From Thiogranum sp. (GTDB taxonomy: Bacteria > Pseudomonadota > Gammaproteobacteria > DSM-19610): 64,000 nucleotides of DNA. Under the pieces are notes generated by a model. That model made no database searches, had not been told where the DNA came from, and was given only the letters and a program-made list of their open reading frames with translations. Below are positions 54,436 to 64,000 of this stretch, one piece after another. Each line of letters opens with the position of its first letter. Position 1 is the stretch's first letter. The position numbers and the translations under genes were made by a program. The stretch spans positions 1-64,000 of the forward strand of contig JASBSN010000017.1 of NCBI GenBank assembly GCA_030148915.1, read 5' to 3'.

Positions 54436-57291
54436 ATGGATGATCTCACCCGGGAAAAAGGTTTGCAGGAACTGTGGCGCAGCTCGCAGCTGGCGGGCGA
54501 GAATGGCGCCTACCTCGACGCGCTCTACGAACAGTATCTGAGCGACCCTGCTTCGGTCGCCGAGGGTTGGCGGACGTTTTTCGCCACCTTGCCGAGCTTT
54601 AGCGCGCCGACGACGGAAACCCGTCATTCCACCGTCCGCGAGACCATGCGGCAACTCACCGCCACGCCGGCGCGCCGGAGCGCCGTAAATTCCCTCTTGC
54701 CCGGTTCGGCTCACGAGCATAAACAGGTGCGGGTGCTGCAGCTGATCAATGCCTATCGTTTTCGCGGCCACCAGGTGGCTGCCATCGATCCGCTGGGTTT
54801 GCGTGCCCGCCCGGCGCTGGCCGAACTGGAGCTCTCCCAACACGGGCTGGGTACGAACGATCTCGATACCCTGTTTGAAACCGGCTCGCTGGCCCGGGAC
54901 GGCAGCGCCACGCTGGGGCAAATCCTCGATCATCTGCGCGCCACTTACTGCGGCAGCATCGGTGCCGAATACATGCACATCACCGAAACCGCCGAGAAAC
55001 GCTGGTTGCAGGAACAGCTCGAGCGGGCGCGCGGTCGGGCACAGTTGAGCGCGGCCAGCCGCTTGCGTATTTTGCGTCGCCTGACAGCGGCCGAGGGGCT
55101 GGAGCGCTATCTGCACACCCGCTATGTGGGACAGAAGCGTTTTTCGCTGGAAGGCGGTGACAGCCTGATCCCGCTGCTCGATGAACTCATCCAGCGCGGT
55201 GGCAGCCATGGTGTCAAGGAAGTGGTGATCGGCATGGCGCACCGCGGGCGTCTGAATGTGTTGATTAATATTGTCGGCAAGACCCCGGCGGAGCTGTTTC
55301 AGGAGTTCGAAGGTACCGCGGGGCCGACCGGAAATGGCTCCGGCGATGTTAAATATCACCAGGGGTTTTCCGCCGATCTGAACACCGAGAAGGGTCTGGT
55401 GCACGTCAATCTCGCTTTTAACCCCTCGCACCTGGAGATCGTCAGTCCGGTGGTGGAGGGCTCGGTGCGTGCCCGTCAGCAACGTTGCGGTGATGAGGCC
55501 GGCACTCGGGTGGTGCCCATCCTGGTCCACGGCGATGCCGCGTTTGCCGGTCAGGGCGTGGTGATGGAAACCTTCAATATGTCGCAGTCGCGGGGGTTTT
55601 CCACCAAGGGTACGGTGCACGTGGTGGTCAACAACCAGATCGGCTTCACCACCAGCCATCATCGCGACGCCCGCTCCTCGCAGTATTGCACCGACATCGC
55701 CAAGATGGTCGATGCGCCCATTTTGCACGTCAACGGCGATGACCCCGAGGCGGTGCTGCACGTCACCCGCCTGGCGCTCGATTACCGCATGAATTTTCAC
55801 AAAGACGTGGTCATCGACCTGGTGTGTTACCGCCGCCACGGCCATAGCGAAGCCGACGAGCCGACGGCGACCCAGCCGGTCATGTATCGGGCTATCGGTG
55901 AGCGACCGACAACCCGCGCCCTGTACGCTGACAAGCTGGTGAGCGCCGGGCACTGCGATGAGTCGCTACCGCAGCAACTGTTGGACGAGTATCGCGCACG
56001 CCTCGACGCCGGCCTGCCGGTGGTCGAAGAACTGGTGCCGGCCGAGCAGGCCAAATACCCCTACGCGGTGGATTGGGCGCCGTACCTGGCCCAGGCCTGT
56101 ACCGCGTTTCTGAATACCTCCATCCCGCAGGAGCGTTTACGCGAGCTTTGGCAGCGACTCGGACAGCTGCCGGAGGGCTTCGAGCTGAATAACTCGGTGG
56201 CCAAAGTAATGGACAACCGCCGCAAAATGGCCGCCGGCGCCCTGCCCATCGATTGGGGCTTCGCCGAGACCAGCGCTTACGCCGCGCTGGTGAGTGAAGG
56301 CCACGGCGTGCGACTGTCGGGCCAGGATTCCGGGCGCGGTACTTTTTTCCACCGTCACGCGGTGCTGCACTGTCAGCAGGACGGTTCGCTGTACGTGCCG
56401 CTACGCAACCTCGCCGCCGAGCAGGGCAATTTTCTGGTGATCAATTCGCTGCTCTCGGAAGAGGCGGTGCTGGCGTTCGAATACGGCTATTCGACCACCG
56501 ACCCGCGCACGCTGGTGATCTGGGAAGCGCAGTTCGGCGATTTTGCCAACAACGCCCAGGTGGTGATTGATCAGTTCATCAGTGCCGGCGAACAAAAATG
56601 GAATCGTCTCAGCGGTCTGGTGATGTTTTTGCCCCACGGGATGGAGGGCCAGGGCCCCGAGCATTCCTCGGCGCGTCTGGAGCGCTTCTTGCAGTTATGC
56701 GCCCAGCAGAATATGCAGGTTTGTATGCCCACGACACCGGCGCAGATGTTCCACCTGTTGCGCCGCCAGCAGTTGCTGGAGTGTCGAAAACCCCTGATTG
56801 TGATGACACCGAAAAGCCTGTTGCGCCACCGCCTGGCGGTCAGTTCGCTCGAGGATCTGACCGCTGGAGAGTTTCAGCCGGTGATCGCCGAGTGCGACCC
56901 CCTGGATGGAGCCGCGGTTAGCCGCGTGGTGATGTGCAGTGGCAAGGTCTACTATGACTTGCTGGAAAAGCGGCGTCAGGAATCACTGGCGCACGTCGCC
57001 ATCGTGCGCATTGAGCGCCTTTACCCCTTCCCCAGGGTCCAGCTGCGCGCTCTGCTGAAGAGCTACCCGCGGGCCGAGACTTTTGTCTGGTGCCAGGAAG
57101 AAGCAAAAAATCAGGGCGCCTGGTTTTCCACCCAGCATCACCTGCGCGCCGTACTGTCGCAGCCTGAACGTTTAGCGTATGCCGGCCGGCGTTTTTCGGC
57201 CGCGCCGGCGGCCGGCTACGGCTGGCTGCACGTAAAGCAGCAACACGCGCTGGTCGACGAAGCGCTGGGGCTGAAAACCTCTGGCGACTGA
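54436..57291 (+). CDS. sucA: 2-oxoglutarate dehydrogenase E1 component SucA
   Basis: A 951-residue thiamine diphosphate-dependent decarboxylase of the TCA cycle. The N-terminal E2-binding segment is YLDALYEQYLSDPASVAEGWRTFF. Active-site blocks include VVIGMAHRGRLNVL, HGDAAFAGQGVVMET and VVNNQIGFTT, and the C-terminal transketolase part has the LPHGMEGQGPEHSSARLERFL stretch. ATG at 54436 is the family start. It is followed by sucB after 13 bases; no sdh genes precede it, and cfa is divergent. Confidence 0.96.
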   Translation: MDDLTREKGLQELWRSSQLAGENGAYLDALYEQYLSDPASVAEGWRTFFATLPSFSAPTTETRHSTVRETMRQLTATPARRSAVNSLLPGSAHEHKQVRVLQLINAYRFRGHQVAAIDPLGLRARPALAELELSQHGLGTNDLDTLFETGSLARDGSATLGQILDHLRATYCGSIGAEYMHITETAEKRWLQEQLERARGRAQLSAASRLRILRRLTAAEGLERYLHTRYVGQKRFSLEGGDSLIPLLDELIQRGGSHGVKEVVIGMAHRGRLNVLINIVGKTPAELFQEFEGTAGPTGNGSGDVKYHQGFSADLNTEKGLVHVNLAFNPSHLEIVSPVVEGSVRARQQRCGDEAGTRVVPILVHGDAAFAGQGVVMETFNMSQSRGFSTKGTVHVVVNNQIGFTTSHHRDARSSQYCTDIAKMVDAPILHVNGDDPEAVLHVTRLALDYRMNFHKDVVIDLVCYRRHGHSEADEPTATQPVMYRAIGERPTTRALYADKLVSAGHCDESLPQQLLDEYRARLDAGLPVVEELVPAEQAKYPYAVDWAPYLAQACTAFLNTSIPQERLRELWQRLGQLPEGFELNNSVAKVMDNRRKMAAGALPIDWGFAETSAYAALVSEGHGVRLSGQDSGRGTFFHRHAVLHCQQDGSLYVPLRNLAAEQGNFLVINSLLSEEAVLAFEYGYSTTDPRTLVIWEAQFGDFANNAQVVIDQFISAGEQKWNRLSGLVMFLPHGMEGQGPEHSSARLERFLQLCAQQNMQVCMPTTPAQMFHLLRRQQLLECRKPLIVMTPKSLLRHRLAVSSLEDLTAGEFQPVIAECDPLDGAAVSRVVMCSGKVYYDLLEKRRQESLAHVAIVRIERLYPFPRVQLRALLKSYPRAETFVWCQEEAKNQGAWFSTQHHLRAVLSQPERLAYAGRRFSAAPAAGYGWLHVKQQHALVDEALGLKTSGD

Positions 57292-57304
57292 ATAAAGGAT
57301 CATT

Positions 57305-58534
57305 ATGTCTATTGAGCTTAAAGTGCCGGTTTTCCCGGAATCGGTCTCCGATGGCACTATCCTTACCTGGAACAAACAGCCCGGCGAGGCGGTAAAGCGC
57401 GACGAATCGCTGGTCGATATCGAAACCGACAAAGTGGTTTTCGAGGTGCCGGCGCCGCACGACGGCGTGCTGGAAGCGATTCTGGAACAGGCCGGAAGCG
57501 TGGTCGTTTCCGGGCAATTGATCGGGCGCATGCAGGAGGCGCAGACGACAGAACCGGTGGCCTCTGCCTCGGCGGACAACGATACCGCGCCCCGCACCAC
57601 CGGCGGCGTGGCGCCGTTTGCGACCCCGTCCGCACAACGGTTAATCAGCGAGAACGGGCTGGATGTTCGCCAGGTTCCTGCCAGCGGCAGCGGCAACCGC
57701 GTGCTCAAGGAGGATGTGCTGAGCGTTCTGGCCGAACGTCGGCAGACCGAGCAGAGCGAGGCCGTGCCGGCAGCACCACCGGCGCCGGCGCCAAAGCTGG
57801 TCGAGGTTGCGACGGCGGCGCCGAGCGACGCCGACCGACCCGAAAAACGCGTGCCCATGACCCGGTTGCGCGCGCGCATCGCCGAGCGTCTGCTCGATGC
57901 ACAGCAGAATGCGGCCATTCTCACTACCTTTAACGAAGTGAATATGCAGCCGGTCAAAGAGCTGCGTCAACGCTACCGCGAAATCTTCGAGAAGACACAC
58001 GGGGTCAAGCTCGGCTTCATGTCGTTTTTTGTCCTTGCGGTCATCGAGGGATTGCGTCGTTTTCCAGAGTTGAACGCCTCTATCGACGGCAAGGACATTG
58101 TCTATCACGGCTTTTTCGATATCGGCATCGCGGTGTCCTCGCCACGGGGACTGGTAGTGCCGATTGTGCGTGACGCCGACCAGTTGTCCATGGCCGCCGT
58201 TGAAGCACGGATCAACGATTACGCGGGCCGGGCCCGGGAAGGCACGCTGGGAATGGACGACATCACCGGTGGAACCTTCACTATCACCAATGGCGGCGTG
58301 TTCGGCTCGTTGTTATCGACGCCGATTCTCAACCCGCCGCAGTCGGGTATCCTCGGCATGCACAGCATCCAGGAGCGCCCGGTGGCCGAAAACGGCAAGG
58401 TGGTGATCAGGCCGATGATGAATCTGGCGCTGTCCTATGATCATCGCCTGGTCGACGGTCGCGAAGCGGTGCAGTTTCTTGTCAGCATCAAACAGACGCT
58501 GGAGGACCCGGCACGCATGCTGCTGGGTATCTGA
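57305..58534 (+). CDS. sucB: Dihydrolipoyl succinyltransferase E2 SucB
   Basis: A 409-residue E2 core. The lipoyl domain covers about 2-76 with the lipoylated Lys at K43 ([12 protein letters not shown]). An E1/E3-binding segment lies near 105-140 ([24 protein letters not shown]) and the catalytic domain carries H380 and D384 ([12 protein letters not shown]). A Pro/Ala linker separates domains. It lies between sucA and lpd in one operon. Confidence 0.96.
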   Translation: MSIELKVPVFPESVSDGTILTWNKQPGEAVKRDESLVDIETDKVVFEVPAPHDGVLEAILEQAGSVVVSGQLIGRMQEAQTTEPVASASADNDTAPRTTGGVAPFATPSAQRLISENGLDVRQVPASGSGNRVLKEDVLSVLAERRQTEQSEAVPAAPPAPAPKLVEVATAAPSDADRPEKRVPMTRLRARIAERLLDAQQNAAILTTFNEVNMQPVKELRQRYREIFEKTHGVKLGFMSFFVLAVIEGLRRFPELNASIDGKDIVYHGFFDIGIAVSSPRGLVVPIVRDADQLSMAAVEARINDYAGRAREGTLGMDDITGGTFTITNGGVFGSLLSTPILNPPQSGILGMHSIQERPVAENGKVVIRPMMNLALSYDHRLVDGREAVQFLVSIKQTLEDPARMLLGI

Positions 58535-58540
58535 GGGCGT

Positions 58541-59983
58541 ATGAGCGCAAAAGCTGACGTTATCGTCATCGGCGCCGGGCCGGCCGGTTATGTCGCCGCG
58601 ATACGCTGTGCGCAGCTGGGGCTGAACACCGTGTGTGTGGACGATTGGGTCGATCCGCAAGGCCAACCGGTGCCGGGGGGCACCTGTCTCAATGTCGGCT
58701 GTATTCCTTCGAAATCGTTGCTGGAATCATCCGAGCGCTATGTGCAGGCGTTGCACGAACTCGGCGATCACGGCGTCATCGCCAGTAGTGTCAGTCTCGA
58801 TCTTGAGCGCATGCAGGCGCGCAAACAACGCATAGTGGGCGAGCTGACCCAGGGCATCGCCCAGCTGTTCAAAGCCAACCGTATCGACTGGGTGCCGGGG
58901 CGCGGACAATTGCTGGCGGAGCGGTGCGTCCGGGTTACCGACAGCGCCGGCGGCACGCGGGAGTTATCGGCCGATCACATCATACTGGCGCCCGGTTCGT
59001 TGCCGGTGCAGCTCGACGCTGTACCGCTGGCGGCACCGCAGGTAGTCGACTCCAGCGGGGCCTTGGCGTTCACCGAAGTACCGCGGCATCTGGGCATCAT
59101 CGGCGCCGGCGTCATCGGTCTGGAACTGGGCAGTGTCTGGCGACGGCTGGGTGCCGAGAGCGTCACGCTGTTGGAGGCGCAGGCGGAGTTTCTGCCCATG
59201 GCCGATACCCAGACGGCGCGCGAGGCGCAGCGGCTGTTGCGCGCGCAGGGGTTGGATATCCGCCTGGCCAGCCGGGTGGTGTCCAGCCAGAGTGTCGGCG
59301 CCAAGGTGGAGATCCGCTACCAGGAGGGCGAAGCGGAACATAGCGCGGTATTCGACAAACTGATCGTTGCCGTCGGGCGGCGACCCAACACCGAGAGTCT
59401 CGCCGCCGATGCGGCGACCCTGCTGTTCGACGAATGGGGTCTGATTCATGTCGACGAGCAGTGTCGCACCAATCTACCCGGCGTCTATGCTATCGGCGAT
59501 GCCGTGCGCGGCCCGATGCTGGCGCATAAGGGCTCGGAAGAAGGCGTCATGGTGGCCGAGCTGATCGCCGGTAAGGCCGCCAAGGTCAATTACGAGACGG
59601 TGCCTTCGGTTATCTATACGCGTCCAGAGGTGGCCTGGGTAGGGCAGACCGAGCAGGCGCTGCAGGCGGTGGGCGCCGACTACCGCGCCGGCGTCTTTCC
59701 ATTGGCGGCTTCCGGTCGCGCGCGGGCCATGGGTGAGCGCGATGGCTTTATCAAGCTGCTGGCCGATCGCGCGACCGATCGACTGCTCGGCGCACACATG
59801 ATTGGCCCGCACTGCTCGGAGCTCATTGCCGAAGCGGTGATAGCGATGCAGCTGGGTGGCAGCAGCGAGGATCTGGCGCTGACGATGTTCGCCCACCCCA
59901 GTCTGTCGGAAAGCGTTCACGAAGCCGCGCTGGCCGTCGACGGGCGCGCGCTGCACAGCATGGCAAAGCGTCGACCCAGGTAG
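58541..59983 (+). CDS. lpd: Dihydrolipoyl dehydrogenase E3
   Basis: A 480-residue flavoprotein that reoxidises dihydrolipoamide with NAD+. FAD site GAGPAGYVAA (11-20), redox-active disulfide C49-C54 (GGTCLNVGCIPSK), NAD site GIIGAGVIGLELGS and the His-Glu pair in HPSLSESVHEAAL are all present. It lies six bases after sucB, so it is the dedicated E3 of this complex, though it may also serve others. Confidence 0.96.
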   Translation: MSAKADVIVIGAGPAGYVAAIRCAQLGLNTVCVDDWVDPQGQPVPGGTCLNVGCIPSKSLLESSERYVQALHELGDHGVIASSVSLDLERMQARKQRIVGELTQGIAQLFKANRIDWVPGRGQLLAERCVRVTDSAGGTRELSADHIILAPGSLPVQLDAVPLAAPQVVDSSGALAFTEVPRHLGIIGAGVIGLELGSVWRRLGAESVTLLEAQAEFLPMADTQTAREAQRLLRAQGLDIRLASRVVSSQSVGAKVEIRYQEGEAEHSAVFDKLIVAVGRRPNTESLAADAATLLFDEWGLIHVDEQCRTNLPGVYAIGDAVRGPMLAHKGSEEGVMVAELIAGKAAKVNYETVPSVIYTRPEVAWVGQTEQALQAVGADYRAGVFPLAASGRARAMGERDGFIKLLADRATDRLLGAHMIGPHCSELIAEAVIAMQLGGSSEDLALTMFAHPSLSESVHEAALAVDGRALHSMAKRRPR

Positions 59984-60134
59984 CGGTATTAAATTTCATT
60001 GTCGATAAACTATTGTTATTTCGCCGCTGCAACCGGCACGGTATCCTCTCCCATTTGCTGAAAACGGCTGACGCCGGGCGATTTGACCCTAATGGCGTTA
60101 CTTGGTAGTTTAAAAATCAGTCAATGGATAGCTG

Positions 60135-62291
60135 ATGTCCGAATCCAACACACCGCCTCTTTATCTGCTTTTGATCAGTATTCACGGACTGATTCGCGCT
60201 CAGGACCTCGAACTGGGGCGCGATGCCGACACCGGCGGTCAGACTAAATACGTGATCGACCTGTTACGGGCGCTCTCGGAGTCTACTCACGTTCGTCAGG
60301 TGGACTTGGTGACACGCCAGGTGATAGCCAACGATATCAGCCCGGAGTATCGCCAGGAGCAGGAAACCCTGTCGGACAAAGCGCGTATTGTCAGAATCCA
60401 GGCCGGCCCCGACGCCTACATCCCCAAGGAACAGCTCTGGGACCATCTGGATGCGTTTACCGACAACCTCCTTGAATGGCTCAACCAGCAACCACGCCTG
60501 CCGGATGTGATACATGCCCACTACGCCGATGCCGGTTATGTCGGCGTTCGGTTGAGCAATATCACCGGCATTCCCCTGGTTTTCACCGGACACTCGCTCG
60601 GGCGCGACAAACGGCGCCGGTTGCTCGCCGCCGGTCTGCAGCGCGAGGAGATCGAAGAGCGCTACAACATGTCGCGGCGTATCAAGGCCGAAGAGGAAGT
60701 GCTGGCCAATGCCAGCCTGGTTGTCACCAGTACCCACAATGAAGTGGAAGATCAGTACGAGCTGTATGATTTTTACGATCCACAGTGTATGGCGGTGATT
60801 CCTCCGGGCACTGATCTGGAGATGTTTCATCCACCGGTCGAAGGCGAGCAATATTCCTTTTCACGCAATCTGGCGCGTTTTCTCAACAAGCCGGACAAAC
60901 CCTTTGTGCTGGCGCTCTCACGCCCGGATGAGCGCAAAAATATCGTGACCCTGCTGGAAGCCTATGGCGAGTCGCCGAAACTGCAGAAGGCGGCCAATCT
61001 GGTGATCGTCGCCGGCAACCGCGAAGACATTCGCGAAATGGACAGCGGCGCCCAGGCGGTGTTGAAGGAACTTCTGCTGCTGATCGATTTCTACGACTTA
61101 TATGGCAAAGTGGCACTGCCCAAGCACCATAAACCGCGCCAGGTGCCGGAGATCTACCGCCTGGCCGCGTCGCTGGGCGGTGTCTTTATCAATCCCGCGC
61201 TGACCGAGCCCTTCGGGCTGACCTTGCTGGAAGCCGCCGCCAGCGGTTTGCCGGTGGTGGCCACCGAAAACGGCGGTCCGACCGATATTATCGGCAATTG
61301 TCACAACGGCATACTGATCAACCCCCTGGATAAAGAGGCGATCACCGGCGCGCTGTTGCAGCTGTTGCGCAGTGCCGAAGACTGGCAGACCTATGCCGAT
61401 AACGGTATCAAGGGCGTACGCCGACACTACTCCTGGCCGGCGCATGCCGAGGGCTACCTGTGCCGGCTGCGACCGCTGTTGAAGCAAGGCAGCCCGTTGC
61501 AGAAAAAGCCCGCCGGACGGCGCCCGATGCTGTACCACGATCGGGCCATATTCACCGATCTGGATCAGAGTCTGCTAGGGGATCCGTTGGGTCTGAAGCA
61601 ATTCGTCGAGTTGGTGCGCGGCAACCGCAAGTGCGCCAGCTTCGGAGTGGCCACCGGCCGACGGCTGGATTCAGCGCTGGGGGTGATGCGTAAGTTCAAT
61701 ATTCCGCTACCGGATATCCTCTTTACCAGTTTGGGCACCGAAATCTATTACGCACCGCAGCTGGTCGCCGACTCGGCCTGGAGCGTGCATGTAGACTACC
61801 ACTGGAACCCGCAGGGCGTGCGCCGTGTGTTGCAGGAAATGCCGGGTCTGGTACTGCAGGATAAAGGGGAACAGAGTCGCTTCAAGGTGTCTTATCACTA
61901 CGACCCGACCATCGCCCCCTCGATCGAGGAAGTCAATGCCGCACTGCGCCACGAAGAGATTGCCGCCAATGTGGTACATGCGTTTGGCCAGTTTCTGGAT
62001 ATCATTCCGGTGCGTGCGTCCAAAGGCTTGGCCATCCGTTATTTTGCGCATAAATGGGGCATTCCCGTCGAGCATATTCTGGTGGCGGGCGGGTCCGGCG
62101 CCGACGAGGATATGATCCGCGGCAACACCCTCGCCGTGGTGGTCGCCAACCGTCATCACGAGGAGCTTTCCGGGCTGGTCGATCTTGAGCGCGTGTATTT
62201 TGCCCAAAAACCTTACGCGGCCGGCATACTGGAGGCCATCGATCACTATGACTTCTATCGATCCTGCGGCGTGCCAGAGGATGCTGCGTGA
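60135..62291 (+). CDS. sps: Sucrose-phosphate synthase with HAD phosphatase-like C-terminus
   Basis: A 718-residue GT4 enzyme forming sucrose 6-phosphate from a nucleotide-glucose and fructose 6-phosphate. The GT-B N-terminus begins LLLISIHGLIRAQDLELGRDADTGGQTKYVIDLLRAL; the C-terminal GT half has SRPDERKNIVTLLEAY and PALTEPFGLTLLEAAASGLPVVAT with the conserved ExxxxxxxE. From about 468 a HAD (SPP-like) domain starts; its DxD motif is D475LDQS with both Asp present. The stop overlaps the spp start, and spp and fructokinase follow, so the pathway is self-contained. Confidence 0.94.
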   Translation: MSESNTPPLYLLLISIHGLIRAQDLELGRDADTGGQTKYVIDLLRALSESTHVRQVDLVTRQVIANDISPEYRQEQETLSDKARIVRIQAGPDAYIPKEQLWDHLDAFTDNLLEWLNQQPRLPDVIHAHYADAGYVGVRLSNITGIPLVFTGHSLGRDKRRRLLAAGLQREEIEERYNMSRRIKAEEEVLANASLVVTSTHNEVEDQYELYDFYDPQCMAVIPPGTDLEMFHPPVEGEQYSFSRNLARFLNKPDKPFVLALSRPDERKNIVTLLEAYGESPKLQKAANLVIVAGNREDIREMDSGAQAVLKELLLLIDFYDLYGKVALPKHHKPRQVPEIYRLAASLGGVFINPALTEPFGLTLLEAAASGLPVVATENGGPTDIIGNCHNGILINPLDKEAITGALLQLLRSAEDWQTYADNGIKGVRRHYSWPAHAEGYLCRLRPLLKQGSPLQKKPAGRRPMLYHDRAIFTDLDQSLLGDPLGLKQFVELVRGNRKCASFGVATGRRLDSALGVMRKFNIPLPDILFTSLGTEIYYAPQLVADSAWSVHVDYHWNPQGVRRVLQEMPGLVLQDKGEQSRFKVSYHYDPTIAPSIEEVNAALRHEEIAANVVHAFGQFLDIIPVRASKGLAIRYFAHKWGIPVEHILVAGGSGADEDMIRGNTLAVVVANRHHEELSGLVDLERVYFAQKPYAAGILEAIDHYDFYRSCGVPEDAA

Positions 62292-63142
62292 GCGAGCCCC
62301 TTCTTGTCTGTACCGATCTGGATCGCACCCTCCTGCCCAACGGCAAGCAGGCCGAGTCGCCCGGAGCGCGACAAGCGTTCGCCAGACTGGCAGCGCATGA
62401 GGGGGTGAGCCTCACCTATGTCAGTGGCCGGCATTTGGCGCTGGTGGAGAAGGCCATCACCAACTATGTACTGCCGCATCCGGACTATGTCATCGCCGAT
62501 GTCGGCACCAGTCTGTATGAGTTCAGCGACGACTGCTGGCGGCGGCGCTGCGACTGGGACGAACAGTTTTCCCCCGACTGGGGCAATATGGACCACGCCT
62601 CGATCCGCCTGCTGTTCGCCGATATCATCGATCTGCAGCTGCAGGAAGCCACCAAGCAGAGTCGCTACAAGCTGAGTTTTTATGTGCCGATGTACACCGA
62701 CAAGCACGCGCTGCTGCCGGTGATGCGCCAGCGTCTGCAGCAACACCAGGTCAATGCCAGCCTCATCTGGAGTATCGACGAACCGGCCGGTATCGCCCTG
62801 CTGGACGTGGTGCCGGCCAGTGCGACTAAGTTTCACGCCGTCGAATTTCTCATGCACAGCCAGGGCGTCGCCCCGGAACACATGGTTTTCGCCGGCGACA
62901 GCGGCAACGATCTGCCGGTGCTCACCAGCGGTTTGCAGGCGGTTCTGGTGGCGAACGCGACCGAGGAGGTGCGCGAGGAAGCCCTGCAACTGGCGCGCTC
63001 GCGCGGCGTGGCGGAACGCCTTTATCTCGCGCGCGGCGGGTTCATGGGAATGAACGGCAACTACAGCGCCGGTATTGTTGAGGGCGTGGTGCATTTTCTG
63101 CCGCACACCGGAGCCTGGATCGAGACCGGGAGCGACCGATGA
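62288..63142 (+). CDS. spp: Sucrose-phosphate phosphatase (HAD-IIB)
   Basis: A 284-residue HAD hydrolase expected to release sucrose from sucrose 6-phosphate. The nucleophile/acid pair is D10-L-D12-RT (VCTDLDRTLL). The SPP-type cap and the HAD motif FAGDSGNDLPVL follow. GTG start overlapping the sps stop (GTGA), and its own stop overlaps the fructokinase ATG. This stand-alone enzyme accompanies an sps that already carries a HAD domain. Confidence 0.93.
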   Translation: MSEPLLVCTDLDRTLLPNGKQAESPGARQAFARLAAHEGVSLTYVSGRHLALVEKAITNYVLPHPDYVIADVGTSLYEFSDDCWRRRCDWDEQFSPDWGNMDHASIRLLFADIIDLQLQEATKQSRYKLSFYVPMYTDKHALLPVMRQRLQQHQVNASLIWSIDEPAGIALLDVVPASATKFHAVEFLMHSQGVAPEHMVFAGDSGNDLPVLTSGLQAVLVANATEEVREEALQLARSRGVAERLYLARGGFMGMNGNYSAGIVEGVVHFLPHTGAWIETGSDR

Positions 63143-64000
63143 CAGCCTCCGGCTTGTGTCTGTTCGGCGAAGTTCTCTACGACTGTTTTCCCGACGGACA
63201 GCAGGTGCTCGGTGGCGCGCCGTTCAATGTGGCCTGGCACGCCCAGGCGTTCGGGTTGGTGCCACGACTCATCAGCCGGGTGGGTAACGACGCCGCCGGG
63301 GAGCGGATTCTGGCCGCCATGCATAACTGGGGTTTGTCGCTGGCCGGTATGCAGCAAGACACCGAGCACCCGACCGGCAGAGTCCAGGTAAGTCTATCGG
63401 AAGACCACGAACCCTCTTACGATATCGTGCCCGACAGCGCCTGGGACTTTATCGATGCGCCGGGCGGTTCGCCCGCCCTCGACTGCCAGCTGCTCTATCA
63501 CGGCACCTTGGCATTGCGCAGCCCGGTCTCGCGCAGCGCCGCCGGCGCGCTGCGCGGGCAGTTAAAAGAGGGCGTCTTCGTCGATATCAATCTGCGCACG
63601 CCCTGGTGGGACATCGAGCATGTGCGAGCACAACTGGACAGCGTCCGTGGCGTCAAACTCAACCGTGATGAACTGGCGCTGATAGTGCCACAGGCGCCCT
63701 CGGAAGAGGAAGCTGTGCAGGAATTCATGACGCGGTATGCGCCGCAACTGCTCATTGTCACACTGGGTTCCGCCGGAGCCCTGGCGGTGACCGACCAGGG
63801 CGAGCGCGCGCGGATCGAGCCGCGCCCCGGTCTGCGCGTGGTCGATACGGTCGGCGCCGGTGATGCCTTTATGGCCGTGGTGCTGCTGGGTGTGATCCGA
63901 CAGTGGCCGCTACTGGATATACTACAACGGGCCCAGGCCTTTGCCTCGGCCGTCGTCGGTGTGCGCGGCGCTACCGTGGCCGACGCCGCTTTCTACCAAA
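63139..64000 (+). CDS. PfkB-family fructokinase, 3' end outside window
   Basis: The first 287 residues of a ribokinase-family sugar kinase, nearly complete. The N-terminal LCLFGEVLYDCFPDGQ and GGAPFNVAWH are the PfkB substrate-side motifs; the C-terminal signature DTVGAGDAF places the catalytic base at D242. In sps-spp operons this position encodes a fructokinase that phosphorylates fructose and can recycle sucrose breakdown products. Coupled to spp by an ATGA overlap. Sugar specificity is inferred from context. Confidence 0.9.
   Translation, partial: MTASGLCLFGEVLYDCFPDGQQVLGGAPFNVAWHAQAFGLVPRLISRVGNDAAGERILAAMHNWGLSLAGMQQDTEHPTGRVQVSLSEDHEPSYDIVPDSAWDFIDAPGGSPALDCQLLYHGTLALRSPVSRSAAGALRGQLKEGVFVDINLRTPWWDIEHVRAQLDSVRGVKLNRDELALIVPQAPSEEEAVQEFMTRYAPQLLIVTLGSAGALAVTDQGERARIEPRPGLRVVDTVGAGDAFMAVVLLGVIRQWPLLDILQRAQAFASAVVGVRGATVADAAFYQ

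Noticed and set aside
54412-55953. Minus-strand open frame of 513 codons across sucA
   Set aside because: Antisense to highly conserved SucA sequence, no motif, composition typical of a shadow frame.

Overview
The window is a GC-rich chromosomal segment of a gammaproteobacterium. The evidence is the gene set: SelO, RapA, GreB, HspQ, EfpL (YeiP), SlyD, RluA, YheS, HrpB, DUF3581 and a complete ccmABCDEFGHI cluster occur together mainly in that class. No rRNA, tRNA, CRISPR array, insertion sequence or phage gene was seen. A sucrose-synthesis operon (sps, spp, fructokinase), glycogen synthase and a cyclopropane fatty acid synthase suggest a free-living, possibly salt-adapted organism, but the species cannot be named from this sequence.

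Layout. 1-3.3 kb: end of an efflux adaptor gene and an RND pump. Its first ~1.4 kb differs in codon choice from the rest of the window. 3.3-7.3 kb: an exported FG-GAP beta-propeller protein, a YjgR-type ATPase and an orphan PstS-like binding protein. 7.4-20.8 kb: housekeeping and stress genes (DUF454, hrpB, a GST, a PilZ protein, selO, DUF3581, rluA, yheS, arfB, a cold-shock protein, rapA, efpL). 21-29 kb: a phosphate-acquisition group of tonB-like gene, large exported phosphoesterase preceded by a three-unit Pho-box-like array, TonB-dependent receptor and Tat-exported PhoD phosphatase. 29-35 kb (minus strand): a two-component system, a spondin-domain protein, a bufferin-type metallophore precursor (bufA) with its maturation genes bufB (MNIO/DUF692) and bufC (DUF2063), then an unknown exported protein. 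35-36.7 kb: glgA. 36.9-45.9 kb: ygiQ abutting ccmABCDEFGHI (cytochrome c maturation system I). 46-54 kb: greB, sprT, a GIY-YIG protein, a GlcG/HbpS-like protein, hspQ, a POT peptide transporter, slyD, an uncharacterised P-loop protein, metA, a DUF302 protein and cfa. 54.4-60 kb: sucA-sucB-lpd (2-oxoglutarate dehydrogenase). 60-64 kb: sps-spp-fructokinase, cut by the window edge.

How the genes work together. The most interesting region is the minus-strand run from the response regulator through bufC. BufA is a small exported cysteine-rich peptide that BufB and BufC are expected to modify into a copper-binding product. Here the bufferin operon follows a two-component system and a secreted spondin-domain protein in the same direction, with inverted repeats upstream of the spondin gene and a perfect stem-loop between bufA and bufB. 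The second notable unit is the phosphate group. Two different exported phosphatases flank an outer-membrane receptor, a TonB-like transducer lies upstream, and one promoter carries 11-bp-phased half-sites resembling a PhoB box. Together they look like a release-and-uptake system for organic phosphate.
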